Source of the DNA: Virgisporangium aurantiacum
GTDB lineage: Bacteria; Actinomycetota; Actinomycetes; Mycobacteriales; Micromonosporaceae
Length of the DNA stretch: 58,947 nucleotides
Assembly (NCBI RefSeq): GCF_016863635.1
Contig: NZ_BOPG01000112.1
Location: forward strand, 1-58,947
Reading direction: 5' to 3'
The position numbers were made by a program, and so were the translations under genes. Numbering within the stretch: position 1 is the stretch's first letter; each line of letters opens with the position of its first letter. The notes under the pieces were generated by a model, which saw only the letters and a program-made list of their open reading frames with translations, did no database searches and had not been told where the DNA came from. This document shows, in pieces, positions 52,562 to 58,947 of this stretch.

Positions 52562-53315
52562 CCGAGATGGTGATGCCGGCCTGCAGCATCCCCCAGTCCG
52601 TCCCGCCCAGACTGGTCTCCGTCCGCGACACGGCCAGGATCACCGGCAGCGTGAAGCTCTCGCTCGTGCTCATCATCACCAGCGCGCCGAGGAACTCGTT
52701 CCACGACGTGATGAACGCGAACAACGCGACGGTGACGATCGCCGGCACGGCCGACGGAATGAAGACCCGCACGAGAATCTGACCGGACGACGCGCCGTCC
52801 ATCACCGCCGCCTCCTCCAGTTCGGCCGGGACGGCGCTGAAGCTGTTGCGCAGGATGTAGAGGCTGAACGGCAGCTGGATGGCGGTGTGCACGATCGCCA
52901 GGCCCACCAACGAGTTGGTGAGGCCGAGCTTGGCGAACATCAGGAACATCGGCGTCAGCAGCGCCTGGTATGGGACGATCAACGCCAGCAGCAGAATGAC
53001 GAAGATGAACTCCTTCAGGGGGACGGGAAAGCGGGCGAGCGCGTACCCGGCGGGAACGGTGAGCACGAGCGTGAACGCGATCGCCATCAACGCGGTCCCC
53101 AGGCTGTTGAACAGGTAGGTGGGCAACCCCTCCTGGTAGATCCAGAGCCGTTGGTAGCTGTCGAGGCTGAGACCGTGCGGCACGTAGGTGGGCGGGGTGG
53201 CCGCCGCCTCCGCCGTCGGCTTCACCGACGCCAGCACCGACATCACCAACGGCATGAGCATCACCGTGCAGATGACGACGCACACCGCGCCGATCAGGTA
53301 GCCGCGCCGCCTCAC
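52485..53315 (-). CDS. Sugar ABC permease, MalG type
   Basis: Membrane subunit of 276 aa with six segments and EAA loop EEAAVMDGASSGQILVRVFIP. Starts with the GTG overlapping the upstream permease stop (GTGA). Last gene of a three-gene importer operon with no ATPase of its own. Confidence 0.9.
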   Translation of the reverse strand: MRRRGYLIGAVCVVICTVMLMPLVMSVLASVKPTAEAAATPPTYVPHGLSLDSYQRLWIYQEGLPTYLFNSLGTALMAIAFTLVLTVPAGYALARFPVPLKEFIFVILLLALIVPYQALLTPMFLMFAKLGLTNSLVGLAIVHTAIQLPFSLYILRNSFSAVPAELEEAAVMDGASSGQILVRVFIPSAVPAIVTVALFAFITSWNEFLGALVMMSTSESFTLPVILAVSRTETSLGGTDWGMLQAGITISVIPCVLVYLLLQRYYVSGLMSGAVK

Positions 53316-54184
53316 GCGGAACTCCGGCGGGTGAGCAGCAACTGGACGACCGTGAAGGCCAGGATCGTCAACGCGAGCACCATCGACAGGGCGGCACCGT
53401 AGCCGAGCTTCAGGTACGGGAACGAGTTGAGGTACACGTAGAAGACCGACGTGGCGGTCTCGTTCTGCGGCTGCCCGGCGGTCATGATGTAGAACTGGTC
53501 GAACGCGAGCAGCGAGCCGATCACGCTCACGAGCGTCACCAGAAGAATCGTCCGCATGGTGAGCGGCAGGATCACGTGGAACACCCGCTGACCGAACCGT
53601 GCCCCGTCCACCATGCTCGCCTCGGTGACCTCCCGGGGAATCGCCTGGATCGCGCCGACGAACAGCAGCATCCCGAACCCGATCACCTTCCACGTCACCG
53701 ACGCGATGATGGCCCAGTTCGACGTGTCGGCGTCGACGCCGAGCCACAGCACGGGTCCGTCGATCAGGCCGAGGTCGAGCAGGATCCGGTTGATGATGCC
53801 GAAGTCGGTGCTGAACAGCCAGTACCACAGCAGGCTCGACACGCCCAGGCCGATCACCACGGGAACGAACACCACCGTGCGCGTCACCTTGCGCAGGGCC
53901 GTGTTCGCCGAGACCAGCAACGCGAGCAGGTAGCCGCCGACGATCAGGATCGGCGTGATGATCGCCGTGTACTTCAGCGTGAACAGGAACGAGGTCCAGA
54001 ACTGCTTGTCGGCGAACGCCCGCTCGTAGTTGTCCAGGCCCACGTAGGTCGGCGGGGTGATCAGCGACCAGTTGTGCAGCGACATCCAGACCATCTGACC
54101 CAACGGGTAGACGGTGAACGCGAGCACGAAGAGCAGCGCCGGCGTCAGGTAGGCGAGGCCGACGAATCGACCCCGCCTCCTCAT
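53312..54184 (-). CDS. Sugar ABC permease, MalF type
   Basis: Membrane subunit of 290 aa with six segments and EAA loop TEASMVDGARFGQRVFHVIL. ATG 54184 follows GGTGG and lies 4 bp after the binding-protein stop; ATG 54199 would add five residues and overlap it. Coupled to the next permease. Confidence 0.88.
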   Translation of the reverse strand: MRRRGRFVGLAYLTPALLFVLAFTVYPLGQMVWMSLHNWSLITPPTYVGLDNYERAFADKQFWTSFLFTLKYTAIITPILIVGGYLLALLVSANTALRKVTRTVVFVPVVIGLGVSSLLWYWLFSTDFGIINRILLDLGLIDGPVLWLGVDADTSNWAIIASVTWKVIGFGMLLFVGAIQAIPREVTEASMVDGARFGQRVFHVILPLTMRTILLVTLVSVIGSLLAFDQFYIMTAGQPQNETATSVFYVYLNSFPYLKLGYGAALSMVLALTILAFTVVQLLLTRRSSA

Positions 54185-54188
54185 GTGA

Positions 54189-55505
54189 CTAGCCACCATT
54201 GGCGACGGTCTTCATCGCCTTCTTCGCGTCGGCGATGACGGTGTCGAGGTTGTCGTCGGTGTAGTAGGCCCGTTGGAGCATCTTCAGCCACGGGCCCTGC
54301 GGTGAGTTGATCTGCTCGAAGAACGTGAGCGTGTACGGCGTCCGGCCGACCGTGAGCGCCTTCGCGACGTCCTGGACGAGCGGTTCGGCCTTGAAGTACT
54401 TGTTGTCGACCATGTCGCCGCGCGTGGTCAGGTTGAGCGCCTTGGCGTACACCTCGACCTGGACCTCGTCGGAGAGCAGGAACTTCATGACGTTCACCGC
54501 GTCGTCGACCCGCTTGCTGCCCTTCGGGATCACCACGAGGTCTCCCCCGATGAACGACGCCGACGAGCCGGCGCTCATCCCGGGCAGCAGCGCGATCCCG
54601 AACTTCATCGACGGGTTCTGCTCGCGGGCCAGCGAGATGTTGAAGTTGCCGGTGCCCATCATGCCGACCTTGCCGGACCCGAACTGCAGGTGGAACGTCT
54701 CGCCGTTCTCGGTGCGGGCACCACCCGGAACGTTGCCGGACTTCACCATGTCGCGGGTGAACTGGAGCACCTGCTTCACGCCGTCACCGACAAGCGGTTC
54801 GTCGCCCGGGCCGGCCGCCTCGATCTTCGCGCCGGAGGCCCACATGAGCGGACCCACGGTGAAGATGTTGCACCCGGCGCAGTTGCCGGGCAGGTAGTAC
54901 CCCTTGACGTCGCCGCCCAGCGCGGAGATCTTGTCGGCGTAGGCGCGCAGTTCGGCCAGGCTCGTGGGTGGCTTGTCCGGGTCGAGGCCGGCCCGGGCGA
55001 ACAGGTCCTTGTTGTAGAACAGCGCCGACACGTCGGCGTACAGGGGGACGCCGTAGAGCTTCTCCTCGAACGTCGCCACCGTCATGTGGCCCTTGCTCGC
55101 GGTCTTCAGTTCCGGCCAGTCCTTGATGCGGCCGGTGAGGTCGACCAGTTGCTTGGCCTTCTCGAACTGCGGGGCGTAGATGAGGTCCATGCCCATCAGG
55201 TCGGGCACCTGGCCGGTCGCGATGCCCTGGGCGATCTTCCCGACCATCTCGGTGTGCGGGATGTACGTCAGCTTGATCTTGCAGTCCGGGTTCTTGGTGT
55301 TCCACGCCTCCACGAGCATGTCCACCATTGCCTTGTTGCCGCCCGAGCGCTCCCACATCGTCAGCTCGCCCTTGCTGGCGCACGACGTGGTCGCGGCGGC
55401 CGCCGGCCCGGCCGAGGACGACGAATCGTCGCCCTCCCCGCAGGCCGCGACGACCAGCGTCGTCACGGCCGCCGCCACGACGGCCCACCTGAGTCGGTTG
55501 CTCAT
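54189..55505 (-). CDS. Sugar ABC transporter substrate-binding lipoprotein
   Basis: Lipoprotein of 438 aa (lipobox VVAAC, Cys22) of solute-binding family 1. Typical segments: ELTMWERSGGNKAMVDMLVE, YIPHTEMVGKIAQG and ALFYNKDLFARAGLDPDKPP. GGAGGAGGG precedes ATG 55505. Two LacI-type operators lie 44 bp upstream, so uptake is repressed without the inducing sugar. Confidence 0.9.
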   Translation of the reverse strand: MSNRLRWAVVAAAVTTLVVAACGEGDDSSSSAGPAAAATTSCASKGELTMWERSGGNKAMVDMLVEAWNTKNPDCKIKLTYIPHTEMVGKIAQGIATGQVPDLMGMDLIYAPQFEKAKQLVDLTGRIKDWPELKTASKGHMTVATFEEKLYGVPLYADVSALFYNKDLFARAGLDPDKPPTSLAELRAYADKISALGGDVKGYYLPGNCAGCNIFTVGPLMWASGAKIEAAGPGDEPLVGDGVKQVLQFTRDMVKSGNVPGGARTENGETFHLQFGSGKVGMMGTGNFNISLAREQNPSMKFGIALLPGMSAGSSASFIGGDLVVIPKGSKRVDDAVNVMKFLLSDEVQVEVYAKALNLTTRGDMVDNKYFKAEPLVQDVAKALTVGRTPYTLTFFEQINSPQGPWLKMLQRAYYTDDNLDTVIADAKKAMKTVANGG

Positions 55506-55548
55506 CCCACCCTCCTCCGTGTCGAGGTAGTCGGACCGTACCCGTCTA

Positions 55549-55576
55549 TGAATACGATTGCATCCAATCGTTTTCA
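55549..55576. promoter_or_regulatory. Two abutting LacI-type operators of the sugar importer operon
   Basis: TGAATACGATTGCA (55549-55562) and TCCAATCGTTTTCA (55563-55576, reverse strand TGAAAACGATTGGA) each fit the LacI-family consensus TGNAANCGNTTNCA with one mismatch. The first shares ATACGATTGCAT with the site before the lacI-family gene. Confidence 0.75.
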
Positions 55577-55623
55577 TTTCGAAACAGATGGCGGACCGAG
55601 GTCGCCGGAACGGCTGAGTGTCA

Positions 55624-55629
55624 TAGGCT
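55624..55629 (+). promoter_or_regulatory. Probable -10 element (TAGGCT) of the adenylate-forming enzyme gene
   Basis: TANNNT hexamer 7 nt before ATG 55637. Confidence 0.45.
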
Positions 55630-55636
55630 CGCGCGC

Positions 55637-57055
55637 ATGATCTCGCCCGCTGACGGCGCCGCGGCCGCGCTGAGGCTGTTCCGGGACGCCGCGCGCACCG
55701 TCCCCGCCTACCGCGACTTCCTCGCGGCGCACGACGTCGACCCGGCGGGTGTCACGGATCTCGCCACCGTCCCGCTGTGCACCAAGGTCAACTACGTGCA
55801 GCGGTACGCCCTACCCGAGCGGACCCGCGGCGGCGACCTGAGCGCGGCGGCGCACGCCGTCGCCGTGTCGTCGGGCTCGTCCGGCGAACCGACGGTCTGG
55901 CCCCGGTCCATTGTGGACGAAATGGTCGTCACGCGGCGGTTCGAGCACGTCCTCGTCGACGGATTCCGCGCCGGCGAGCGGCGCACGCTCGTGGTGGTCT
56001 GCTTCGCCCTGGGCAACTGGGTCGGCGGCATGTACACCGCCGCCGCCTGCCGGCACCTGGCGGCCAACGGCCATCCGATCACCGTCGCCACGCCGGGCAA
56101 CAACGTCGACGAGATCCTGCGCGTCGTGGAGACGCTCGGCGGGTACTTCGACCAGACGGTTCTGGCCGGATATCCCCCGTTCGTGAAGAACGTCGTCGAC
56201 GCGGGTGCGGCCCGCGGGGTGGACTGGCCGGCGTACCGCGTCAAGCTGATCCTCGCCGGGGAGGTCTTCAGCGAGCAGTGGCGCGACCTCATGGGCACCC
56301 GGGCCGCGATGACGGTCCCGGTCGCCGATTCCGCCTCGCTGTACGGCACCGCCGACGCCGGCGTCCTCGGCAACGAGACCCCGTTGAGCGTCACGATCCG
56401 CCGGTTCCTGGCCGACGCCCCCGCCGCCGCCCGGGAGCTGTTCGGCGACAGCCGCCTGCCCACGCTCGTGCAGTACGACCCGGCCGACCGCTACTTCGAG
56501 ACCCACGACGGCACGCTGCTGTTCACCAGCGACGGCGGCGTCCCCCTCGTGCGCTACCACCTCGCCGACGAGGGTGGCCTGACGTCCTACCAGGACATGC
56601 TGGCGTTCTGCCGCGACCACGGGTTCGATCCCGTGGCCGGGCTGCCCGCCCCGCACGCGCCGGTCGAACTGCCGTTCGTCCATGTCTTCGGCCGGTCGCT
56701 GTTCACCGTCTCCTACTTCGGCGCCAACGTGTACCCGGAGAACGTGACGGTGGCCCTGGAACAGCCCGAGGTCAGCGCGTGGTCCACTGGCCGGTTCGTC
56801 CTGCGCGTCGTCTCCGACACGGACGAGGACCGGCATTTGTCCGTGGTGGTCGAACTGGCTCCGGGCGCCGACCCTCATCCGGGCCGCGCCGCCGCCCTCG
56901 CGGACGGGATCCGGGCCGCCCTGCTGCGGCTCAACAGCGAGTACGCCCACTACGTTCCGGCCGAACACCAGACCCCGCGGGTCGAACTGCGCCCGTCGAA
57001 CGACCCGGAGTACTTCCCGGCCGGGGTGAAGCACCGCTACACCCGTCCGAGCTGA
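55637..57055 (+). CDS. PaaK/CapK-like adenylate-forming enzyme
   Basis: Protein of 472 aa resembling phenylacetate-CoA ligase and CapK. The nucleotide-binding Ser/Gly loop VSSGSSGEPTVWPRS, LYGTADAGVLGNETP (the A5-type region), LVRYHLADEGGL and a C-terminal small domain are visible. It should activate a carboxylic acid as acyl-AMP; the acid and the acceptor are unknown. It is followed 15 bp later by trehalose-phosphatase with its own promoter-like hexamer. Confidence 0.75.
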   Translation: MISPADGAAAALRLFRDAARTVPAYRDFLAAHDVDPAGVTDLATVPLCTKVNYVQRYALPERTRGGDLSAAAHAVAVSSGSSGEPTVWPRSIVDEMVVTRRFEHVLVDGFRAGERRTLVVVCFALGNWVGGMYTAAACRHLAANGHPITVATPGNNVDEILRVVETLGGYFDQTVLAGYPPFVKNVVDAGAARGVDWPAYRVKLILAGEVFSEQWRDLMGTRAAMTVPVADSASLYGTADAGVLGNETPLSVTIRRFLADAPAAARELFGDSRLPTLVQYDPADRYFETHDGTLLFTSDGGVPLVRYHLADEGGLTSYQDMLAFCRDHGFDPVAGLPAPHAPVELPFVHVFGRSLFTVSYFGANVYPENVTVALEQPEVSAWSTGRFVLRVVSDTDEDRHLSVVVELAPGADPHPGRAAALADGIRAALLRLNSEYAHYVPAEHQTPRVELRPSNDPEYFPAGVKHRYTRPS

Positions 57056-57057
57056 AC

Positions 57058-57063
57058 TACTCT
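57058..57063 (+). promoter_or_regulatory. Probable -10 element (TACTCT) of otsB
   Basis: TANNNT hexamer 7 nt before GTG 57071. Confidence 0.45.
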
Positions 57064-57070
57064 GTCGGTC

Positions 57071-57886
57071 GTGGAGACAGCGCGACCGACGCACCCGTTG
57101 AGCCCGGCCGAGGCATGGCGGTTCACCGCCGACCACGCCGCCGAAGCCGCGTTCTTCTTCGACTTCGACGGCGTACTCTCCCCCGTCACCGACGACCCCG
57201 ACGCCTCGCAACCGACCCCGTCCGCGCTCGGCGTGCTCGAGGAGCTCGCCGGCGTGGTCGCCAAGGTGGCGATCGTCTCCGCGCGGCCGGTGAGCTTCCT
57301 CCGCACGCGGTTCGCGGCGCTGTCGCACGTCGACCTCTACGGCCTCTACGGCCTGGAGGTCTGGCACGAGGGCGAGGTGATCACCGAGCCGGCCGCGCTG
57401 CCCTGGGTACCGACGATGGCCGACCTGGCCCAGCGGGCCCGCACCGAGCTGCCCGCCGGCACGCTGGTGGAGTACAAGCGGCTCTCGGTCGCCCTGCACT
57501 ACCGCACCGCGCCGCAGCTCGGCGACGTCGTCGATCGGTGGGCCAACGACCAGGCCGAACGGGTCGGCCTGCGGGTACAGGGCGGCCGGATGGTCGCCGA
57601 GCTGAAGCCGCCGGTCGATCAGGACAAGGGCATGGTGATCACCGAGGGCATCCGGAACGCCGGCTGCGCCTGGTACTTCGGCGACGACATGAGCGACCTC
57701 AAGGCGTTCGACGCGCTGCGCGCCCGCGCCGCCGTCGACCCGGCGTTCTTCGGCATGTGCGTGGCGGTCGCGAACCCCGAGACCGGCGCCGAGGTGTCCA
57801 CCGCCGCCGATCTGACGTTGGAGTCCCCCGACGCCGTGGCCGCCTTCCTCGCCGAGGGCCTCCGCGGCTTCCGTCCCGCCCGATAG
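57071..57886 (+). CDS. otsB: Trehalose-6-phosphate phosphatase
   Basis: HAD-family phosphatase of 271 aa that completes trehalose synthesis. Motif I FFFDFDGVLSPV (nucleophile Asp), motif II VAIVSARP, motif III Lys in ELKPPVDQDKGMVI and motif IV WYFGDDMSDLKAFD are present. No OtsA synthase is seen in the window. GTG 57071 is the only reasonable start and has a leaderless -10 at 7 nt. Confidence 0.9.
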   Translation: METARPTHPLSPAEAWRFTADHAAEAAFFFDFDGVLSPVTDDPDASQPTPSALGVLEELAGVVAKVAIVSARPVSFLRTRFAALSHVDLYGLYGLEVWHEGEVITEPAALPWVPTMADLAQRARTELPAGTLVEYKRLSVALHYRTAPQLGDVVDRWANDQAERVGLRVQGGRMVAELKPPVDQDKGMVITEGIRNAGCAWYFGDDMSDLKAFDALRARAAVDPAFFGMCVAVANPETGAEVSTAADLTLESPDAVAAFLAEGLRGFRPAR

Positions 57887-57896
57887 ACGACGGGCG

Positions 57897-57902
57897 TACG
57901 CT
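57897..57902 (+). promoter_or_regulatory. Probable -10 element (TACGCT) of the NYN gene
   Basis: TANNNT hexamer 6 nt before GTG 57909. Confidence 0.45.
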
Positions 57903-57908
57903 TCCCGG

Positions 57909-58947
57909 GTGGATCAGGAAGACCGGATCGCGCTGTTCCTCGACTACGAGAACCTGGCGCTGGGGGCGCGCGACAACCTCGGCGGCATGACGTTCGACTT
58001 CCGCCCGATCGCCGACGCGCTCGCCGAGCGGGGCCGGGTGGTGGTGCGGCGCGCCTACGCCGACTGGTCCTTCTTCGACGAGGACCGCCGGATGCTCACG
58101 CGGTCCCACGTCGAGCTGATCGAGATGCCGCAGCGCATGGGCGCGTCGCGCAAGAACGCCGCCGACATCAAGATGGCGGTCGACGCGATGGAGCTGGCGT
58201 TCGAGCGGGAGTACATCTCGACGTTCGTGCTGTGCACCGGCGACAGCGACTTCACCCCGCTGGTGCACAAGCTGCGCGGCCTCAACAAGCGGGTCATCGG
58301 GGTCGGCGTGGAGAAGTCCACGTCGGCGCTGCTGCCGCCGGCCTGCGACGAGTTCCTCTACTACGACCGGCTCGAAGGGGTCGAGGTCCCCGCGACGCGC
58401 GCCCGCGGTGGCCGCGCCGGCCGCACCGTCGAGCCGGAGAGTCCGCGGCCGCCGGCCGAGCCCGTCCGCGACGGCGACGCGCTGGCGGTGCTCGTCGCCC
58501 AGACCGTCGCCGGGCTGCAGGGCAGCTCCGGTGGCGAGGTCACCGCGTCGACGCTGAAGCGGACCCTGCTGCGCAAGGACCCGACGTTCAGCGAGTCGGA
58601 CTACGGGTTCCGCGCCTTCGGCGAGCTGCTGCGGCACCTGGCCGAGCGCAACGTGGTCGAGCTGGTCGACGGTCCGGCCAAGGGCGACCCCGAGGTGACG
58701 CTGCCCGAGCACGGTGACGACGAGGACGCGTTCGCCCTGCTGCGGTCCGTGGTCGACGACGCGTCCGCCGGCGACAGCGGCGTCGCGCTGTCCGGGCTGA
58801 AGAACCAGATCCGCCGGGTCCGGCCCGACTTCAGCGAGAAGAAGCTCGGCTACCGGACGTTCCTGCAGTTCTGCAAGGCCGCCGCCACCAGCGGCGCGGT
58901 CGACCTGCGCTGGAACCCCGACGCCGACGACTACCTGCTGACCGCCG
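57909..58947 (+). CDS. NYN-domain (LabA/DUF88-like) protein with OST-HTH domains, 3' end outside window
   Basis: Open to the window end; 346 residues visible. Residues 1-155 are a NYN/PIN-like nuclease domain with acidic positions in ALFLDYENLALGARD, NAADIKMAVDAMEL and LCTGDSDFTPLVHKL. A basic/Pro linker is followed by two LOTUS/OST-HTH-like repeats (TASTLKRTLLRKDPTFSESD with FRAFGELLRHL; LSGLKNQIRRVRPDFSEKKL with YRTFLQFCKAA), which bind RNA in related proteins. A role in RNA processing is likely by family. GTG 57909 has TACGCT 6 nt upstream. Confidence 0.87.
   Translation, partial: MDQEDRIALFLDYENLALGARDNLGGMTFDFRPIADALAERGRVVVRRAYADWSFFDEDRRMLTRSHVELIEMPQRMGASRKNAADIKMAVDAMELAFEREYISTFVLCTGDSDFTPLVHKLRGLNKRVIGVGVEKSTSALLPPACDEFLYYDRLEGVEVPATRARGGRAGRTVEPESPRPPAEPVRDGDALAVLVAQTVAGLQGSSGGEVTASTLKRTLLRKDPTFSESDYGFRAFGELLRHLAERNVVELVDGPAKGDPEVTLPEHGDDEDAFALLRSVVDDASAGDSGVALSGLKNQIRRVRPDFSEKKLGYRTFLQFCKAAATSGAVDLRWNPDADDYLLTA

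Overview
The window is gene-dense, very GC-rich chromosomal DNA from an actinomycete. The evidence is pervasive G/C third codon positions, a mycothiol-type MDMPI protein, sugar ABC transporters without their own ATPase, a class of GlcNAc/MurNAc salvage genes and many leaderless-looking promoters of the TANNNT type 6-7 nt before the start codon. A Micromonosporales or Streptosporangiales host is my guess; the sequence alone does not settle it. No tRNA, rRNA, CRISPR array, transposase or phage gene was seen. I count 55 protein genes, two of them cut by the window ends.

Layout. 0-2.6 kb: 3' three quarters of an RNA polymerase beta-subunit gene that is not followed by rpoC and carries rifampicin-pocket substitutions (N at the E. 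coli H526 position), so it looks like a second, resistant rpoB. 2.6-16.8 kb: a VWA/solute-binding lipoprotein, a secreted heparinase II/III-like lyase, a three-gene zinc-ribbon operon of unknown function, a GH26 mannanase followed by a ROK regulator translationally coupled to a LacI-type sensor without a DNA-binding domain, a hydrolase-glycosyltransferase fusion, and a TetR/MddA-like pair with twin operators. 16.8-18.8 kb: a two-gene TIR-vWA plus protein-kinase unit. 18.8-27.2 kb: VanZ/MarR, SMP-30, a two-component system divergent from an ABC exporter, a large APC permease, and a DUF2089/membrane/SHOCT-like trio preceded by a perfect palindrome.

27.2-35.0 kb is the most interesting stretch. 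A MoxR-DUF58-transglutaminase-like operon (whose transglutaminase triad is replaced) diverges from three genes encoding membrane-anchored proteins: a beta-propeller protein and two TIR-TM proteins. The first two end in the same extracytoplasmic-looking domain and the third in a diverged version of it. One TIR has lost its catalytic glutamate and the next keeps it. I propose this as a candidate undescribed envelope-sensing or immune system; the function is inference.

35-58.9 kb: MDMPI protein, secreted EEP nuclease/phosphatase, a GH89-MurQ-BadF kinase operon divergent from a ROK regulator and sugar ABC importer (amino-sugar uptake and salvage), two methyltransferases, a PadR/hydrolase pair with a textbook PadR palindrome, PASTA, MTH938-like and LexA genes, a secreted protein of unknown function, a LacI regulator with matching operators at itself and at a second sugar ABC importer, a PaaK/CapK-like adenylate-forming enzyme, trehalose-phosphatase, and a NYN-domain protein running off the end.
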